Made by a program: the position numbers and the translations under genes. 31,856 nt of DNA, taken from contig JAUYIW010000061.1 of assembly GCA_030688135.1 (NCBI GenBank), positions 1-31,856 on the forward strand. Reading direction: 5' to 3'. The DNA comes from Candidatus Uhrbacteria bacterium (GTDB lineage Bacteria > Patescibacteriota > Patescibacteriia > UBA9934). Below are positions 6,474-13,870 of this stretch, in pieces. Under the pieces are notes generated by a model, which saw only the letters and a list, made by a program, of their open reading frames with translations, did no database searches and was not told the DNA's origin. Numbering within the stretch: the stretch's first letter is position 1; each line of letters begins with the position of its first letter.

Positions 6474-8093
6474 TCAACTTGAGGCCGCGCGCACAAACCC
6501 TACAAACAACGGATGCGGGCTAAGTGGGCGAGACTGGAATTCAGGATGGAACTGTACCCCCACAAAAAATGGATGATCTTTTACTTCAACAATCTCAACC
6601 AAGTCTTTTTCAGGATTAACGCCTGCAATAACCAACCCAGCATCTTCTAATTGTTTCCTATAGTCATTGTTAAACTCATAACGATGCCTGTGTCGTTCAC
6701 TAATCGTTTCTGACCCGTAAACTTCCCGCGAAGTTGAACCCTCAGTTAGCTTACACGGATACGAACCAAGTCTGAGTGTACCGCCATAACTACTATCGCA
6801 TAGGTTCTGCTCCTGCCCAGGAAGCAAATGAATAACAGGATTTTTCGTAGCACTATCTATCTCTGTAGTATTCGCGCCGAGAAGTCCAAGTTCATTGCGA
6901 GCAAACTCAATAACCGCACATTGCATGCCGTAGCATAGCCCTAAATATGGAATCTTATTTTTACGGGCATACTCAATTACTTTTATCTTCCCCTCTATTC
7001 CGCGTGATCCAAAGCCACCTGGAATCAATACTCCATCAAAATCTTTTAACTCATTCAGCTTACTTGCATCCTTTTCATATTCTTCTGAATTGAGCCATGC
7101 AATTTCAGGCTTCACTCCAACTTCTGCACACGCATGCTTAATTGCTTCCAAAACTGAAATATACGCATCAGACAATGTGAAATCTCCCGTTGAAAAATAC
7201 TTGCCAACAACTCCAATCTTAACTGATTGTTGAGCAGCGGCAATGCGATCTGTAAAAGCAGTCCATTCTGCTAAATCTTTTTGCTTGACCGTTAGGCCAA
7301 AACTCTTTAAAACATTTTCTGCAAAATCCTGATCTTCAAACATTCTTGGAATGTTGTAAATAGAGGAAGCATCTGGCGCACTAATAATATGGTCCCAAGG
7401 AACGGAACAAAATCGTGCAATCTTTTCCTTTCGGGGCTTGTCCATTGGCAAAGTTGAACGTCCAAGCACAAAGTCAGGCTGAATTCCAGCGCTATTCAAA
7501 GTACGTACAGCATACTGTGTTGGCTTAGTTTTCATCTCCCCAATCGAAGGTGGCACTGGCAAATAACTAACAAGCGCAAATCTAACATCGTCAGGACTTT
7601 CGGCTCGCATCATTCGCGCAGCTTCCAAAAATAAAATATTCTGATACTCACCAACCGTTCCACCAACCTCAATTAGCGTAATTTCTGCCTGTGCCATTTC
7701 TGCAGCCGTTTTAATACGGCGAATCACCTCTTCCGGAACGTCTGGCACAACTTCTACACACTTTCCGCCATATTCCAGATTTCGCTCACGTTCAATTACG
7801 CTCTGATAGACCCTGCCGGTAGTCATGTAATTTACCTTTGTAATATCAACATCCAAATATCTCTCATAGGTTCCAATATCCTGATCTGTTTCATCGCCAT
7901 CAATTGTTACAAAAACCTCGCCATGTTCTACCGGATTCATAGTTCCAGCATCAACATTTACGTACGGATCAATCTTAATAGCCGTAACTTTGTAGCCTTT
8001 GGATTTTAAAGTAAGCCCAAGCGCAGCACTTGAAGTTCCCTTTCCAACTCCGCTCATAACTCCCCCAACAACGAACAGATATTTGTGATTCAT
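6474..8093 (-). CDS. pyrG: CTP synthase (glutamine-hydrolysing)
   Basis: PyrG makes CTP from UTP, ATP and glutamine in the cytoplasm. The 539 residues are full length. The synthetase domain starts VVGGVMSGVGKGTSSAA (about 8-24, P-loop type) and has the family stretch GTMNPVEHGEVFV (about 50-62). The class I glutamine amidotransferase domain has the nucleophile in GLCYGMQ (C387) and the partner residues in GVQFHPEF (H516, E518). The ATG start has no Shine-Dalgarno site. It follows rplI on the same strand but a terminator stands between them (8127-8152), so a separate promoter in the short gap is likely though not evident. It is convergent with rpmA across the inserted GC-rich unit. Confidence 0.97.
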   Translation of the reverse strand: MNHKYLFVVGGVMSGVGKGTSSAALGLTLKSKGYKVTAIKIDPYVNVDAGTMNPVEHGEVFVTIDGDETDQDIGTYERYLDVDITKVNYMTTGRVYQSVIERERNLEYGGKCVEVVPDVPEEVIRRIKTAAEMAQAEITLIEVGGTVGEYQNILFLEAARMMRAESPDDVRFALVSYLPVPPSIGEMKTKPTQYAVRTLNSAGIQPDFVLGRSTLPMDKPRKEKIARFCSVPWDHIISAPDASSIYNIPRMFEDQDFAENVLKSFGLTVKQKDLAEWTAFTDRIAAAQQSVKIGVVGKYFSTGDFTLSDAYISVLEAIKHACAEVGVKPEIAWLNSEEYEKDASKLNELKDFDGVLIPGGFGSRGIEGKIKVIEYARKNKIPYLGLCYGMQCAVIEFARNELGLLGANTTEIDSATKNPVIHLLPGQEQNLCDSSYGGTLRLGSYPCKLTEGSTSREVYGSETISERHRHRYEFNNDYRKQLEDAGLVIAGVNPEKDLVEIVEVKDHPFFVGVQFHPEFQSRPLSPHPLFVGFVRAASS

Positions 8094-8097
8094 AATT

Positions 8098-8121
8098 TAG
8101 CTTATAGCTTTTAGTTGCTAG
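8098..8121. repeat. Heptamer-phased repeat upstream of pyrG
   Basis: TAG at 8098, 8105, 8112 and 8119: an exact 7-bp register. It occupies the short leader between the rplI terminator and the pyrG start. Confidence 0.65.
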
Positions 8122-8126
8122 TTTAT

Positions 8127-8152
8127 ACGAAAAATCGGCCAAGGAGGCCGAT
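8127..8152 (-). terminator. Intrinsic terminator of rplI
   Basis: On the minus strand: ATCGGCC, loop TCCTT, GGCCGAT, then TTTT. It lies 4 nt after the rplI stop codon. Confidence 0.85.
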
Positions 8153-8156
8153 CCTT

Positions 8157-8600
8157 CTATTTTGATTTTTCTTCGACTACTACCGTTACTGTGGCGTCAA
8201 ACCCGGTTGGAAAATTGACCACTGCCTCTGTTGTTCCTACTTCTTTTGTAGATTTAAAATTAATCCAATCTTCCTCGATTTTAAATCCAGCATCCTTAAG
8301 TGCTTTTTGAATATCTTTTGAGCCTACCGAACCATAGAGTTTGCCATCGGTTGCCTTTACGGTTAATACGAGCTCAAAACCATCTAGTCTTGAAGCTAAC
8401 TTTTTTTCTTCTTTTTCTGTTTTTTTACCTTTTGAGATAACCGACTTTTCCTTCTGTTCCATTTCTTTTAATGCCCCAGCACTGGCCTCGAGTCCCATAT
8501 GCTGTGGAAATAAGAAATTGCGTGCATAACCTTCTGAGACTTCAACAACATCCCCCTTAAACCCTAAACTTTTTACATCCTCCAGAAGTATTACTTTCAT
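8157..8600 (-). CDS. rplI: 50S ribosomal protein bL9
   Basis: bL9 is a two-domain protein at the base of the L1 stalk. From the ATG at 8600 it is 147 residues, the normal length. A longer frame beginning with TTG at 8606 is less likely. The N-domain reads MKVILLEDVKSLGFKGD with the conserved GYARNFLFP (about 24-32), then comes a charged linker helix (about 45-78) and a C-domain with KLYGSVG (about 86-92). It is transcribed alone: a promoter at 8623-8652 and a terminator at 8127-8152. Some Candidate Phyla Radiation lineages are reported to lack bL9, so its presence is mildly informative. Confidence 0.95.
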   Translation of the reverse strand: MKVILLEDVKSLGFKGDVVEVSEGYARNFLFPQHMGLEASAGALKEMEQKEKSVISKGKKTEKEEKKLASRLDGFELVLTVKATDGKLYGSVGSKDIQKALKDAGFKIEEDWINFKSTKEVGTTEAVVNFPTGFDATVTVVVEEKSK

Positions 8601-8622
8601 AGGCAATATTTAATCTGGCAGT

Positions 8623-8652
8623 ATTATACCTGATTTTGGGTAGGAGAGTCAA
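8623..8652 (-). promoter_or_regulatory. Promoter of rplI
   Basis: On the minus strand: TTGACT (8652-8647), 18-bp spacer, TATAAT (8628-8623). The predicted start is near 8616, giving a leader of about 16 nt without a Shine-Dalgarno site. Confidence 0.8.
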
Positions 8653-8671
8653 AAAGTCAGAAATCCAAAAA

Positions 8672-8781
8672 TAATAGAGGTGAAAAGAGGTTAATCCGCA
8701 TAATGAGGTGGCCGGCATTACCGGACATCCTGAGGAGGCAAAGCCGACGAAGGATCTCTCGAAAAACGGAGGGGTTATTCA
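8672..8781 (+). repeat. REP-like dispersed element, copy 1
   Basis: About 105 bp alignable to 13202-13299: both begin TAATAGAGG, contain CCGGACATCCTGAGGAGGC and AGCCGACGAAGGATCTCTC, and end GGAGGGGTTATTCA. Internal palindromes (GCCGG..CCGG) are present. It lies in the gap between the rplI promoter and the NUDIX gene; the rest of the gap, to 8852, holds a decaying similar word set (GATCCATCGACAAGGCTCGA) and the heptamer repeat at the NUDIX end. Confidence 0.8.
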
Positions 8782-8852
8782 ACCAATAGATCCATCGACA
8801 AGGCTCGAGATGACAAAAAATACTGACTCCCAACTCATTACCCCTATAGGCC

Positions 8853-9389
8853 CTAATCTCTAGTTGCTATTTTCCTAAAATACCCGAGTGCACGACGAAC
8901 CACCGGATCCATATCGGCATATCCCGATCTACTCGCAACTTTATCAATCGCTACCCAAGCAGCAGCCTGGATAAACTCTTCTTTAGCTTTTCCTTTTATT
9001 TTTGGCAAATCAGTACCATCTGGGACTTCAAACAAAAAATAATAAATAAACTTGTGTACCATCTTGCCTTTAAACACAAATTGATCACGAAACCAAATAT
9101 CGATTTTCCCAAGTGGACGAATAAATTTTAAATCAACAAGACCCAACTCTTCCCTAACCTCGCGCTCTCCAGCTTTTCTGTAAGACTCCCCTCGAGCTTT
9201 TTTTACATGCCCTTTTGGAAAAGTCCATTTGCCAAATGGATCTTTAAGCATTGCAAAATACACGCCCTTGGACGTGCGTTTAAAAACAAGCCCTCCAGCA
9301 GACACCTCGGTGCGATGCTGAAGATCTTCATTAATGCGACGTGAGGTAATCGATCGCCGCGTCGAGCTGCGGTGTGTTTCCGGCTTCAT
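8853..9389 (-). CDS. NUDIX hydrolase
   Basis: NUDIX enzymes cleave nucleoside diphosphates linked to another moiety; the substrate here is unknown. There are 178 residues. The NUDIX box runs from about 71 to 95: GHVKKARGES, then REVREELGL, with the usual E-x7-REUxEE spacing. The first loop is two residues longer than the consensus G-x5-E. The first 29 or so residues are basic and serine-rich and overlap the end of the protease gene by 59 bp. A GTG at V29 (EVSAGGLVF) is a possible shorter start that would remove most of the overlap. The stop TAG and the last codons lie in a 7-bp-phased repeat (CTA at 8853, 8860, 8867 on the plus strand). Probably co-transcribed with the protease gene. Confidence 0.88.
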   Translation of the reverse strand: MKPETHRSSTRRSITSRRINEDLQHRTEVSAGGLVFKRTSKGVYFAMLKDPFGKWTFPKGHVKKARGESYRKAGEREVREELGLVDLKFIRPLGKIDIWFRDQFVFKGKMVHKFIYYFLFEVPDGTDLPKIKGKAKEEFIQAAAWVAIDKVASRSGYADMDPVVRRALGYFRKIATRD

Positions 9390-10569
9390 AATCTTCTTCC
9401 GTGTAAAGCACTTCCATATCTGGAGTTATGCCTACCTCGTTAATCGATGTACCGTTTGGAGTTAACCACTCGGCAACAGTAATTTTAACTGCTGAGCCAT
9501 CTGGTAATTCATAAAATTCTTGTACCGATCCTTTTCCAAAAGTCTGTTCACCAATAATTACACCTGCTGAATAATCTTGAATAGCTCCAGCAAGGATTTC
9601 AGACGCCGACGCCGAACCACCGTTTACTAATACCGCAGTGTCGATTCCAGCGAGCCGAGCGTTTCCTGCTGCTGCAAGACTATGATCTTCGCCACCAAGT
9701 CGTTCAATCACCACAGTGTTGCCATCTATCCAGAATCCTGCAACATTAATAGCTTCCGACAAAAGGCCTCCAGGATTATTGCGCAAGTCCACAACAATTC
9801 CATTTACGTCAGACGTTAAAATTTCCTGAACAGCTGATTGGAATAAATCAGTAGTATCCTCATTGAACATTCTAATATTGATAACGGCAATACCGTCATC
9901 GCGAATCTCCCATGTAACGCTATCGACTGCGATCTCGGCACGCTTGATGGCAACGTCAAAAGCCTCACTAAATCCATCACGAGTAATAGTAAGTGTTACA
10001 TCGGTTCCTACTTCCCCACGAATCATAAATACAGCCTCATTCAAAGTCATGCCAAAAGTATCTACGCCGTCGATAGCAAGAATCTTATCGTCAGGCATCA
10101 ATCCCGATTCTTCAGCCGGACTGCCAGCAAGCGGAGAAATAACTACAATAAAATCATCTCGCATGCCAACTTCGGCTCCTATGCCAGAAAATGTTCCGTT
10201 TAATTCTTGCGTAAACTCTTCGGTAAGCTCAGGGTCGAAAAATACTGAATATGGATCCCCAAGCGATCCCAAAAGACCCTCAAGGGCTCCGTAATACATT
10301 TGTTGCTCAGAAACTGGCTGATCCACATATACATCCTTCACCAAATCCCACACTTCCCAAAATCCCGCAAAATCAATGTCATCAGATAGAAAATCTGGTA
10401 CAAATCCAACGTTTACAACACGGCTCTCACCTTCTGGAACAAGAGACTTTGCTCCTTTTACATTACCAACTAAAAAACCAACATAAAATACTGCGACCGC
10501 AAGGGCAACTGCGGCCATAACTAAAGCTATTGAAAGTCGTTTTTTATTTGCTTTGCTTTCGTATAACAT
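9331..10569 (-). CDS. ctpA: S41-family carboxy-terminal processing protease with PDZ domain
   Basis: This is an envelope-anchored serine protease that trims or degrades exported proteins. Of 412 residues, one N-terminal membrane segment (about 11-33) follows a KANKKR cytoplasmic tail. The PDZ domain spans about 125-210 (GIGAEVG, SPAEESGL, DKILAIDG). The catalytic domain has the Ser-Lys dyad: S321 in NGGSASASEI and K346 in EQTFGKGSVQ, 25 residues apart as in plant D1 protease. LRNNPGGLL (about 262-270) is also typical. The ATG has no Shine-Dalgarno site. A possible extended -10 (TGATAGAAT, minus strand, 10586-10578) would start transcription only a few nt from the ATG. It overlaps the NUDIX gene and is divergent from the NYN gene. 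Confidence 0.93.
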   Translation of the reverse strand: MLYESKANKKRLSIALVMAAVALAVAVFYVGFLVGNVKGAKSLVPEGESRVVNVGFVPDFLSDDIDFAGFWEVWDLVKDVYVDQPVSEQQMYYGALEGLLGSLGDPYSVFFDPELTEEFTQELNGTFSGIGAEVGMRDDFIVVISPLAGSPAEESGLMPDDKILAIDGVDTFGMTLNEAVFMIRGEVGTDVTLTITRDGFSEAFDVAIKRAEIAVDSVTWEIRDDGIAVINIRMFNEDTTDLFQSAVQEILTSDVNGIVVDLRNNPGGLLSEAINVAGFWIDGNTVVIERLGGEDHSLAAAGNARLAGIDTAVLVNGGSASASEILAGAIQDYSAGVIIGEQTFGKGSVQEFYELPDGSAVKITVAEWLTPNGTSINEVGITPDMEVLYTEEDYEAGNTPQLDAAIDYLTSH

Positions 10570-10659
10570 TGAGTCCTATTCTATCACACATCTATTCACT
10601 GCAACACCCCCGCTTCAATTACACGCTATCCTTAGCGAAAAGTAACGAATTCGAAATAA

Positions 10660-10701
10660 CGTACTTGTACGTTTGACAAAAATACATAATTTATGTACTG
10701 T
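10660..10701 (+). promoter_or_regulatory. Promoter of the NYN gene with an adjacent palindromic site
   Basis: TTGACA (10673-10678), 17 bp, TACTGT (10696-10701). Immediately upstream lies the palindrome CGTACTTGTACG (10660-10671), ending 1 bp before the -35 box, a plausible regulator site. ACGTAC recurs near 10755-10760. Confidence 0.7.
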
Positions 10702-10729
10702 CTAATACTCTTTTGAAGAGACGCCTATA

Positions 10730-10780
10730 GCTGAACATAGTTGTTCAGCAATATACGTACAAACAGCTAAGGAGGCTGAA
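10730..10780 (+). promoter_or_regulatory. Leader of the NYN gene with three mutually exclusive pairing arms and a strong Shine-Dalgarno site
   Basis: Arm 1 GCTGAAC (10730-10736) pairs perfectly with arm 2 GTTCAGC (10743-10749). Arm 3 GCTGAA (10775-10780) is the same as arm 1 and lies between the Shine-Dalgarno AAGGAGG (10769-10775) and the ATG (10781), so arm 2 could instead pair with it and block initiation. The arrangement resembles translational attenuators. Confidence 0.6.
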
Positions 10781-11677
10781 ATGCCGTATTGGGCAAGAAA
10801 ACCAAGTAATCTAAACCTTGCGGAGCGCATCATAATGTACGTTGACGCGGAAAATATCCTTATTCCAGAAGGAAGACCATTCGCCCCTGGTGTCACAGAC
10901 GAAATCCAGATCCGTTGGCTTCACGACTTCTGCGCAACGCTAGCGCTTGATATTATCGTGTACATCTTTATTGACCTAACGGAGCATCCCAAAAAGGCAG
11001 ATGACACGCCCGAAGACATTGCTCGCAAACTTGCAAGCAATAAAAGAAAAGAGACGGTCAGAATATTCGCCAGAACCTTCGGCTTTGACGTTGTCCACGC
11101 TGAACGTCGCGATGGCAAGGATGACGTTGATTTGGTGCTAATGAACAAGGCTTTGCAGGACCACCAATCCCAGCCACAGCACATCCCGTTCGTAATTGCG
11201 AGCGAGGACTCTGATTACAAACCGCTCATTGAGAGACTTCGAGAAGGAAGCACGGGCAGACCAGTGTACCTAGCGTTGCCGGCAAGCTCCAAATTCCCAA
11301 GGCACTCAAACCCTGAAGAAATTGATGCATGGGGATGGCTCGATCCAAACGCGCAAGTGCATCGCCTGATGTACTGGCTGTTCGGATCGACAGATCGCGA
11401 GGGAGCCAGTGCTTATATCGAACGCTTCATTATGCCTCATTACGAGCCTGCGATTCCGTGGCGTATGGGTGCAAATGCGCTACTCAAAGTCGTTCAAAAT
11501 GCTCATGACTTGAAGCTGAATTCCTACTCTGAAAAGCTCGAGTGGGTAGAGCGTGCGTGGAAGACAGCGGGCCTTTTCTCTGCACGCGAAGGAAGCTACC
11601 CGCCTCTTTCCAAAAAGGACGCAGTAACAGTCCTTCCCTACCTAGAGCACTACGGTTTTTTCGAAAAACGTACCTAG
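10781..11677 (+). CDS. NYN-domain (PIN-like) protein, probable ribonuclease
   Basis: NYN domains are PIN-like folds found in RNases that use acidic residues to bind metal. The protein has 298 residues and no signal or membrane segment. The domain covers about 14-175: IIMYVDAENIL (D22, N25), DGKDDVDLVLMNKAL (D117) and VIASEDSDYKPLIERLREG (D143, D145), the usual order of acidic motifs. The 180-298 part is mostly helical, with a possible winged-helix-like end (WVERAWKTAGLF, then PYLEHYGFFE); it has no family I can name. It is richer in G+C than its neighbours. It has a consensus promoter, a structured leader, the best Shine-Dalgarno site in the window and a strong terminator, so it is an independent unit. 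The target RNA is unknown. Confidence 0.82.
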   Translation: MPYWARKPSNLNLAERIIMYVDAENILIPEGRPFAPGVTDEIQIRWLHDFCATLALDIIVYIFIDLTEHPKKADDTPEDIARKLASNKRKETVRIFARTFGFDVVHAERRDGKDDVDLVLMNKALQDHQSQPQHIPFVIASEDSDYKPLIERLREGSTGRPVYLALPASSKFPRHSNPEEIDAWGWLDPNAQVHRLMYWLFGSTDREGASAYIERFIMPHYEPAIPWRMGANALLKVVQNAHDLKLNSYSEKLEWVERAWKTAGLFSAREGSYPPLSKKDAVTVLPYLEHYGFFEKRT

Positions 11678-11701
11678 AGCAAATAGATTGCCACTACATC
11701 T

Positions 11702-11732
11702 GCGCGGACTTGTTCCGCGCGTTTATCTTTTA
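11702..11732 (+). terminator. Intrinsic terminator of the NYN gene
   Basis: Stem GCGCGGA/TCCGCGC followed by GTTTATCTTTT. Confidence 0.85.
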
Positions 11733-11789
11733 AACATGCAACTATCACTGCATTTCAATATTATATAAACCATAAACGCCCGTTTGTAC

Positions 11790-11817
11790 TTGAAAGATGT
11801 TAAAATTCTGATACCAT
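11790..11817 (+). promoter_or_regulatory. Promoter of the PEGA protein gene
   Basis: TTGAAA (11790-11795), 16 bp, TACCAT (11812-11817) with an extended TGA before the -10. The -10 ends only 9 nt before the ATG, so the transcript is predicted to be leaderless or nearly so. Confidence 0.6.
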
Positions 11818-11826
11818 CTGCACTAT

Positions 11827-13146
11827 ATGACACCAACAATTAGAAAAATATTATTCTACACCTTTTTAGCGCTTTTCTTTATTGGCGCTCCTTTAATTGT
11901 GCTCTATACTGCTGGCTACCGATATAGCTTTAACGGAGGATACATTGTGCGCACTGGCGTACTTTCTGTATCTACGACTCCTCGAAACGTAAATATATTC
12001 CTAAATGACATAGACACCAAGCGTAAATCTCCTTATATTCTGAAACATCAAATCCCAGGAAACTACACTCTTAAACTTCAAAAAGATAGATATAGAACCT
12101 GGGAAGGTAAAGTTGAAATCCTTAGCGGTCAAACTACAACAATTCATAACGTACTTCTTTTTGCCGACGCTGTAACTGAAAATCTATTGGAAGTTGAGCC
12201 TTATGCTTTTTCAGCAAATCCAGATGGCACAAGCGTTGCCTATCTTAACTTCGATCACAGTTGGTATGAATTGTGGCTTTACGACTTAGAAAAAGAAAAA
12301 TCTTCCATGATAGGTAGATTCTCTAATCTTGAAGATCCTGAATTGGTATGGTCTGCAAAAGGTGGATATCTTCTTTTGCACGATTCTACTCAAGCTGAAA
12401 TTTTTTCAAAAAATGGAACCGCCATTAATTCACAGCTAGCCGTGTCTGCCATAACAACTTCTATTTTCTGGCACCCAAGTACGGATAATCTTTTATACAT
12501 GTCTACAACTGAAGAGTTACTGCAACTCGATCTTAGTGCTGGTAGTATTACAACGTTTAACAATGTCGATGCTGAAACAATTTTAATCGATGCAAGTATA
12601 ATTACCTTTTTCGACAACGGTACAAATGTTGAGCTAAGGCAAACTGTACAAGATGAAACTAGCCTAATTGCACTATTGCCAAGAGCTGAATACAAAATTG
12701 CAATGCGTGACGCTGAGTTCATGTTACTTACCGACGAGAAAAGTCATATAATTCTAATTAATATTCATGCCGAACAACCAATTCTTCTCGAAAAAGAAGT
12801 TAAGCTATACGATTGGCTTGAAGATAAGGATCTGCTTGCATTCAGTGATGGTAATGAAATTGATGTTTATGATGCATCTTCACACAATACTGAAGTGGTT
12901 ACCAGGCAAGGAGCTGCTATTAGTGCAATAAAGTGGCATCCAATCGGCACTAACATTCTTTATACAGCTGAAAATAAACTTGAAGTAATAGAGTATCAAA
13001 AAATTGCCGAACAGCGAGTAACGACAACGCTTATCGACAATATGGAAATTGAATCATTTTGGATTGATGAAGATGCTGACTTTGTATTTTTGTACGGCAC
13101 GCTCGACAGCATAACTGGCTTATTCGAGCTGGCACTGACGAGATAA
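11827..13146 (+). CDS. Membrane-anchored PEGA-domain protein with a beta-propeller-like region
   Basis: The 439 residues begin with one membrane helix (about 9-29, FYTFLALFFIGAPLIVLY), so the rest is probably outside the membrane. A PEGA-like domain follows (about 45-112): VLSVSTTPRNVNIFLND, GNYTLKLQKDRYRTWEG and a closing strand near TTTIHNVLLF. From about 125 to the end are repeated short beta segments (FSANPDGTSVAYLNF, LVWSAKGGYLLLHD, IFWHPSTDNLLYMST, IKWHPIGTNILYTAEN), spaced like the blades of a TolB/WD-type propeller. PEGA domains are often surface- or polysaccharide-associated. It is a single-gene unit with a near-leaderless promoter and a strong terminator. No enzymatic motif is seen; a scaffold or binding role is inference. 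Confidence 0.8.
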   Translation: MTPTIRKILFYTFLALFFIGAPLIVLYTAGYRYSFNGGYIVRTGVLSVSTTPRNVNIFLNDIDTKRKSPYILKHQIPGNYTLKLQKDRYRTWEGKVEILSGQTTTIHNVLLFADAVTENLLEVEPYAFSANPDGTSVAYLNFDHSWYELWLYDLEKEKSSMIGRFSNLEDPELVWSAKGGYLLLHDSTQAEIFSKNGTAINSQLAVSAITTSIFWHPSTDNLLYMSTTEELLQLDLSAGSITTFNNVDAETILIDASIITFFDNGTNVELRQTVQDETSLIALLPRAEYKIAMRDAEFMLLTDEKSHIILINIHAEQPILLEKEVKLYDWLEDKDLLAFSDGNEIDVYDASSHNTEVVTRQGAAISAIKWHPIGTNILYTAENKLEVIEYQKIAEQRVTTTLIDNMEIESFWIDEDADFVFLYGTLDSITGLFELALTR

Positions 13147-13201
13147 GATTTTGCGAGAATAGAAGAGGTTAATCAGGTGGCGAAGGGGCTATACTTACGA
13201 C

Positions 13202-13299
13202 TAATAGAGGTTATTCTGATGCTGAGGTAGCCGGCGGAGCCGGACATCCTGAGGAGGCGGAGCCGACGAAGGATCTCTCTGAAGCGGAGGGGTTATTCA
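13202..13299 (+). repeat. REP-like dispersed element, copy 2
   Basis: Aligns with 8672-8781. Exact shared blocks: CCGGACATCCTGAGGAGGC (13240-13258) and AGCCGACGAAGGATCTCTC. The central stem differs between copies but stays paired (GCCGG-CGGAG-CCGG here, GCCGG-CATTA-CCGG in copy 1). A third, weaker copy lies at the window's right edge. It sits between the PEGA gene stop and its terminator. Confidence 0.8.
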
Positions 13300-13337
13300 T
13301 GTTACGAGGAGGTTAGAAAGAGATTTTATTGAGCTCC

Positions 13338-13374
13338 AAAAAGGACGTCTCTTAGAGACGTCCTTTTTTATTTA
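13338..13374 (+). terminator. Strong (bidirectional) terminator after the PEGA gene
   Basis: 12-bp perfect stem AAAGGACGTCTC/GAGACGTCCTTT with loop TTA, flanked by A-rich and T-rich tails on both sides. Confidence 0.93.
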
Positions 13375-13406
13375 GCTGAGATTAGCGAAGAATCCTTGAT
13401 TTGGGC

Positions 13407-13435
13407 TTGACAAAAAGCCGCTTTTATGCTATTAT
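13407..13435 (+). promoter_or_regulatory. Promoter of the structured RNA gene
   Basis: TTGACA (13407-13412), exactly 17 bp, TATTAT (13430-13435). The predicted start is near 13442. No coding frame follows. Confidence 0.85.
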
Positions 13436-13441
13436 TTCTTA

Positions 13442-13740
13442 TATAAGCTGGTGAAAAGATACTTTACCGCCAGCTGGGTCGCAAGACCTTCTCGGACCGA
13501 CGAGGGTGAGGCATTGCCCAAAAGGATCGGTCGGTAGTAGTATCCTTCTCTCAGTCCTGCAGGAGGGCGTAATTGTAACCTTCTGGGAGGTTGCAGTGAA
13601 ATCCTTGAGAGAGTGGTTCTCAATGCCAATCTAACGACGTAAAACGTCAGGTCGAGCTTGTTCCTACCCCAGCATGGAACTTGCTCGGCCTGACGCACTT
13701 GCCCCGATTATGCTCAGCGTATCGGGGTATTATTTTTATT
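13442..13740 (+). ncRNA. Free-standing structured non-coding RNA of about 300 nt, class not recognised
   Basis: A consensus promoter before it and an intrinsic terminator at its end define an independent transcript. Visible helices in order: AGCTGG(13446)/CCAGCT(13475) extended inward by GGTGAAA/TTTACC; GGTC-GCAA-GACC, a GNRA-capped hairpin (13477-13488); ACCGAC (13496-13501)/GTCGGT (13530-13535); TCTCTCA (13547-13553)/TGAGAGA (13606-13612) enclosing GTAACCT/AGGTTGC (13575-13594); a long hairpin at 13645-13695 (CGTCAGG..CCTGACG, CGAGC..GCTCG, GTTCC..GGAAC, loop TACCCCAGCAT); the terminator. It is richer in G+C than the flanks. The RNase P core words (GGAAAGTCC, ACAGAA), the SRP GGAAGG/AGCAGC loop and a tmRNA acceptor end are absent. 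Minus-strand genes follow, so it is not a leader. Possible roles: 6S-like, housekeeping or regulatory RNA. Confidence 0.8.
13702..13740 (+). terminator. Intrinsic terminator of the structured RNA
   Basis: Stem CCCCGAT/ATCGGGG (13702-13708 / 13721-13727) followed by TATTATTTTTATTT. Confidence 0.9.
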
Positions 13741-13846
13741 TAAAAAAAATTAAACCGGCCATCTGATCGAACGGCGAAAGATACTTAAACTTAAACTCAC
13801 TTACGGCTTGCTTAGGATCAGGACGGCAGAGAAGAAAATCCAATCC

Positions 13847-13870
13847 TTAATCACTAACCTCTAGCCCCTA
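13847..13870. repeat. Heptamer-phased repeat at the end of rfbD
   Basis: On the plus strand TTA at 13847 and CTA at 13854, 13861 and 13868, an exact 7-bp register. The CTA at 13861 is the rfbD stop codon (TAG on the minus strand). Confidence 0.65.

Noticed and set aside
13432..13698. 88-codon open frame on the minus strand over the RNA gene
   Set aside because: It runs antisense to a promoter-to-terminator unit, its arginine-rich content follows from stem sequences, and it has no start signals.
13442..13740. RNase P RNA, tmRNA, SRP RNA or 6S RNA
   Set aside because: GGAAAGTCC and ACAGAA (RNase P), the tRNA-like acceptor end and tag frame (tmRNA), and the SRP GGAAGG/AGCAGC loop are absent. 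There is no single long rod with a central bubble (6S). AGGGTGAGGC at 13503 resembles an RNase P word, but nothing else agrees.
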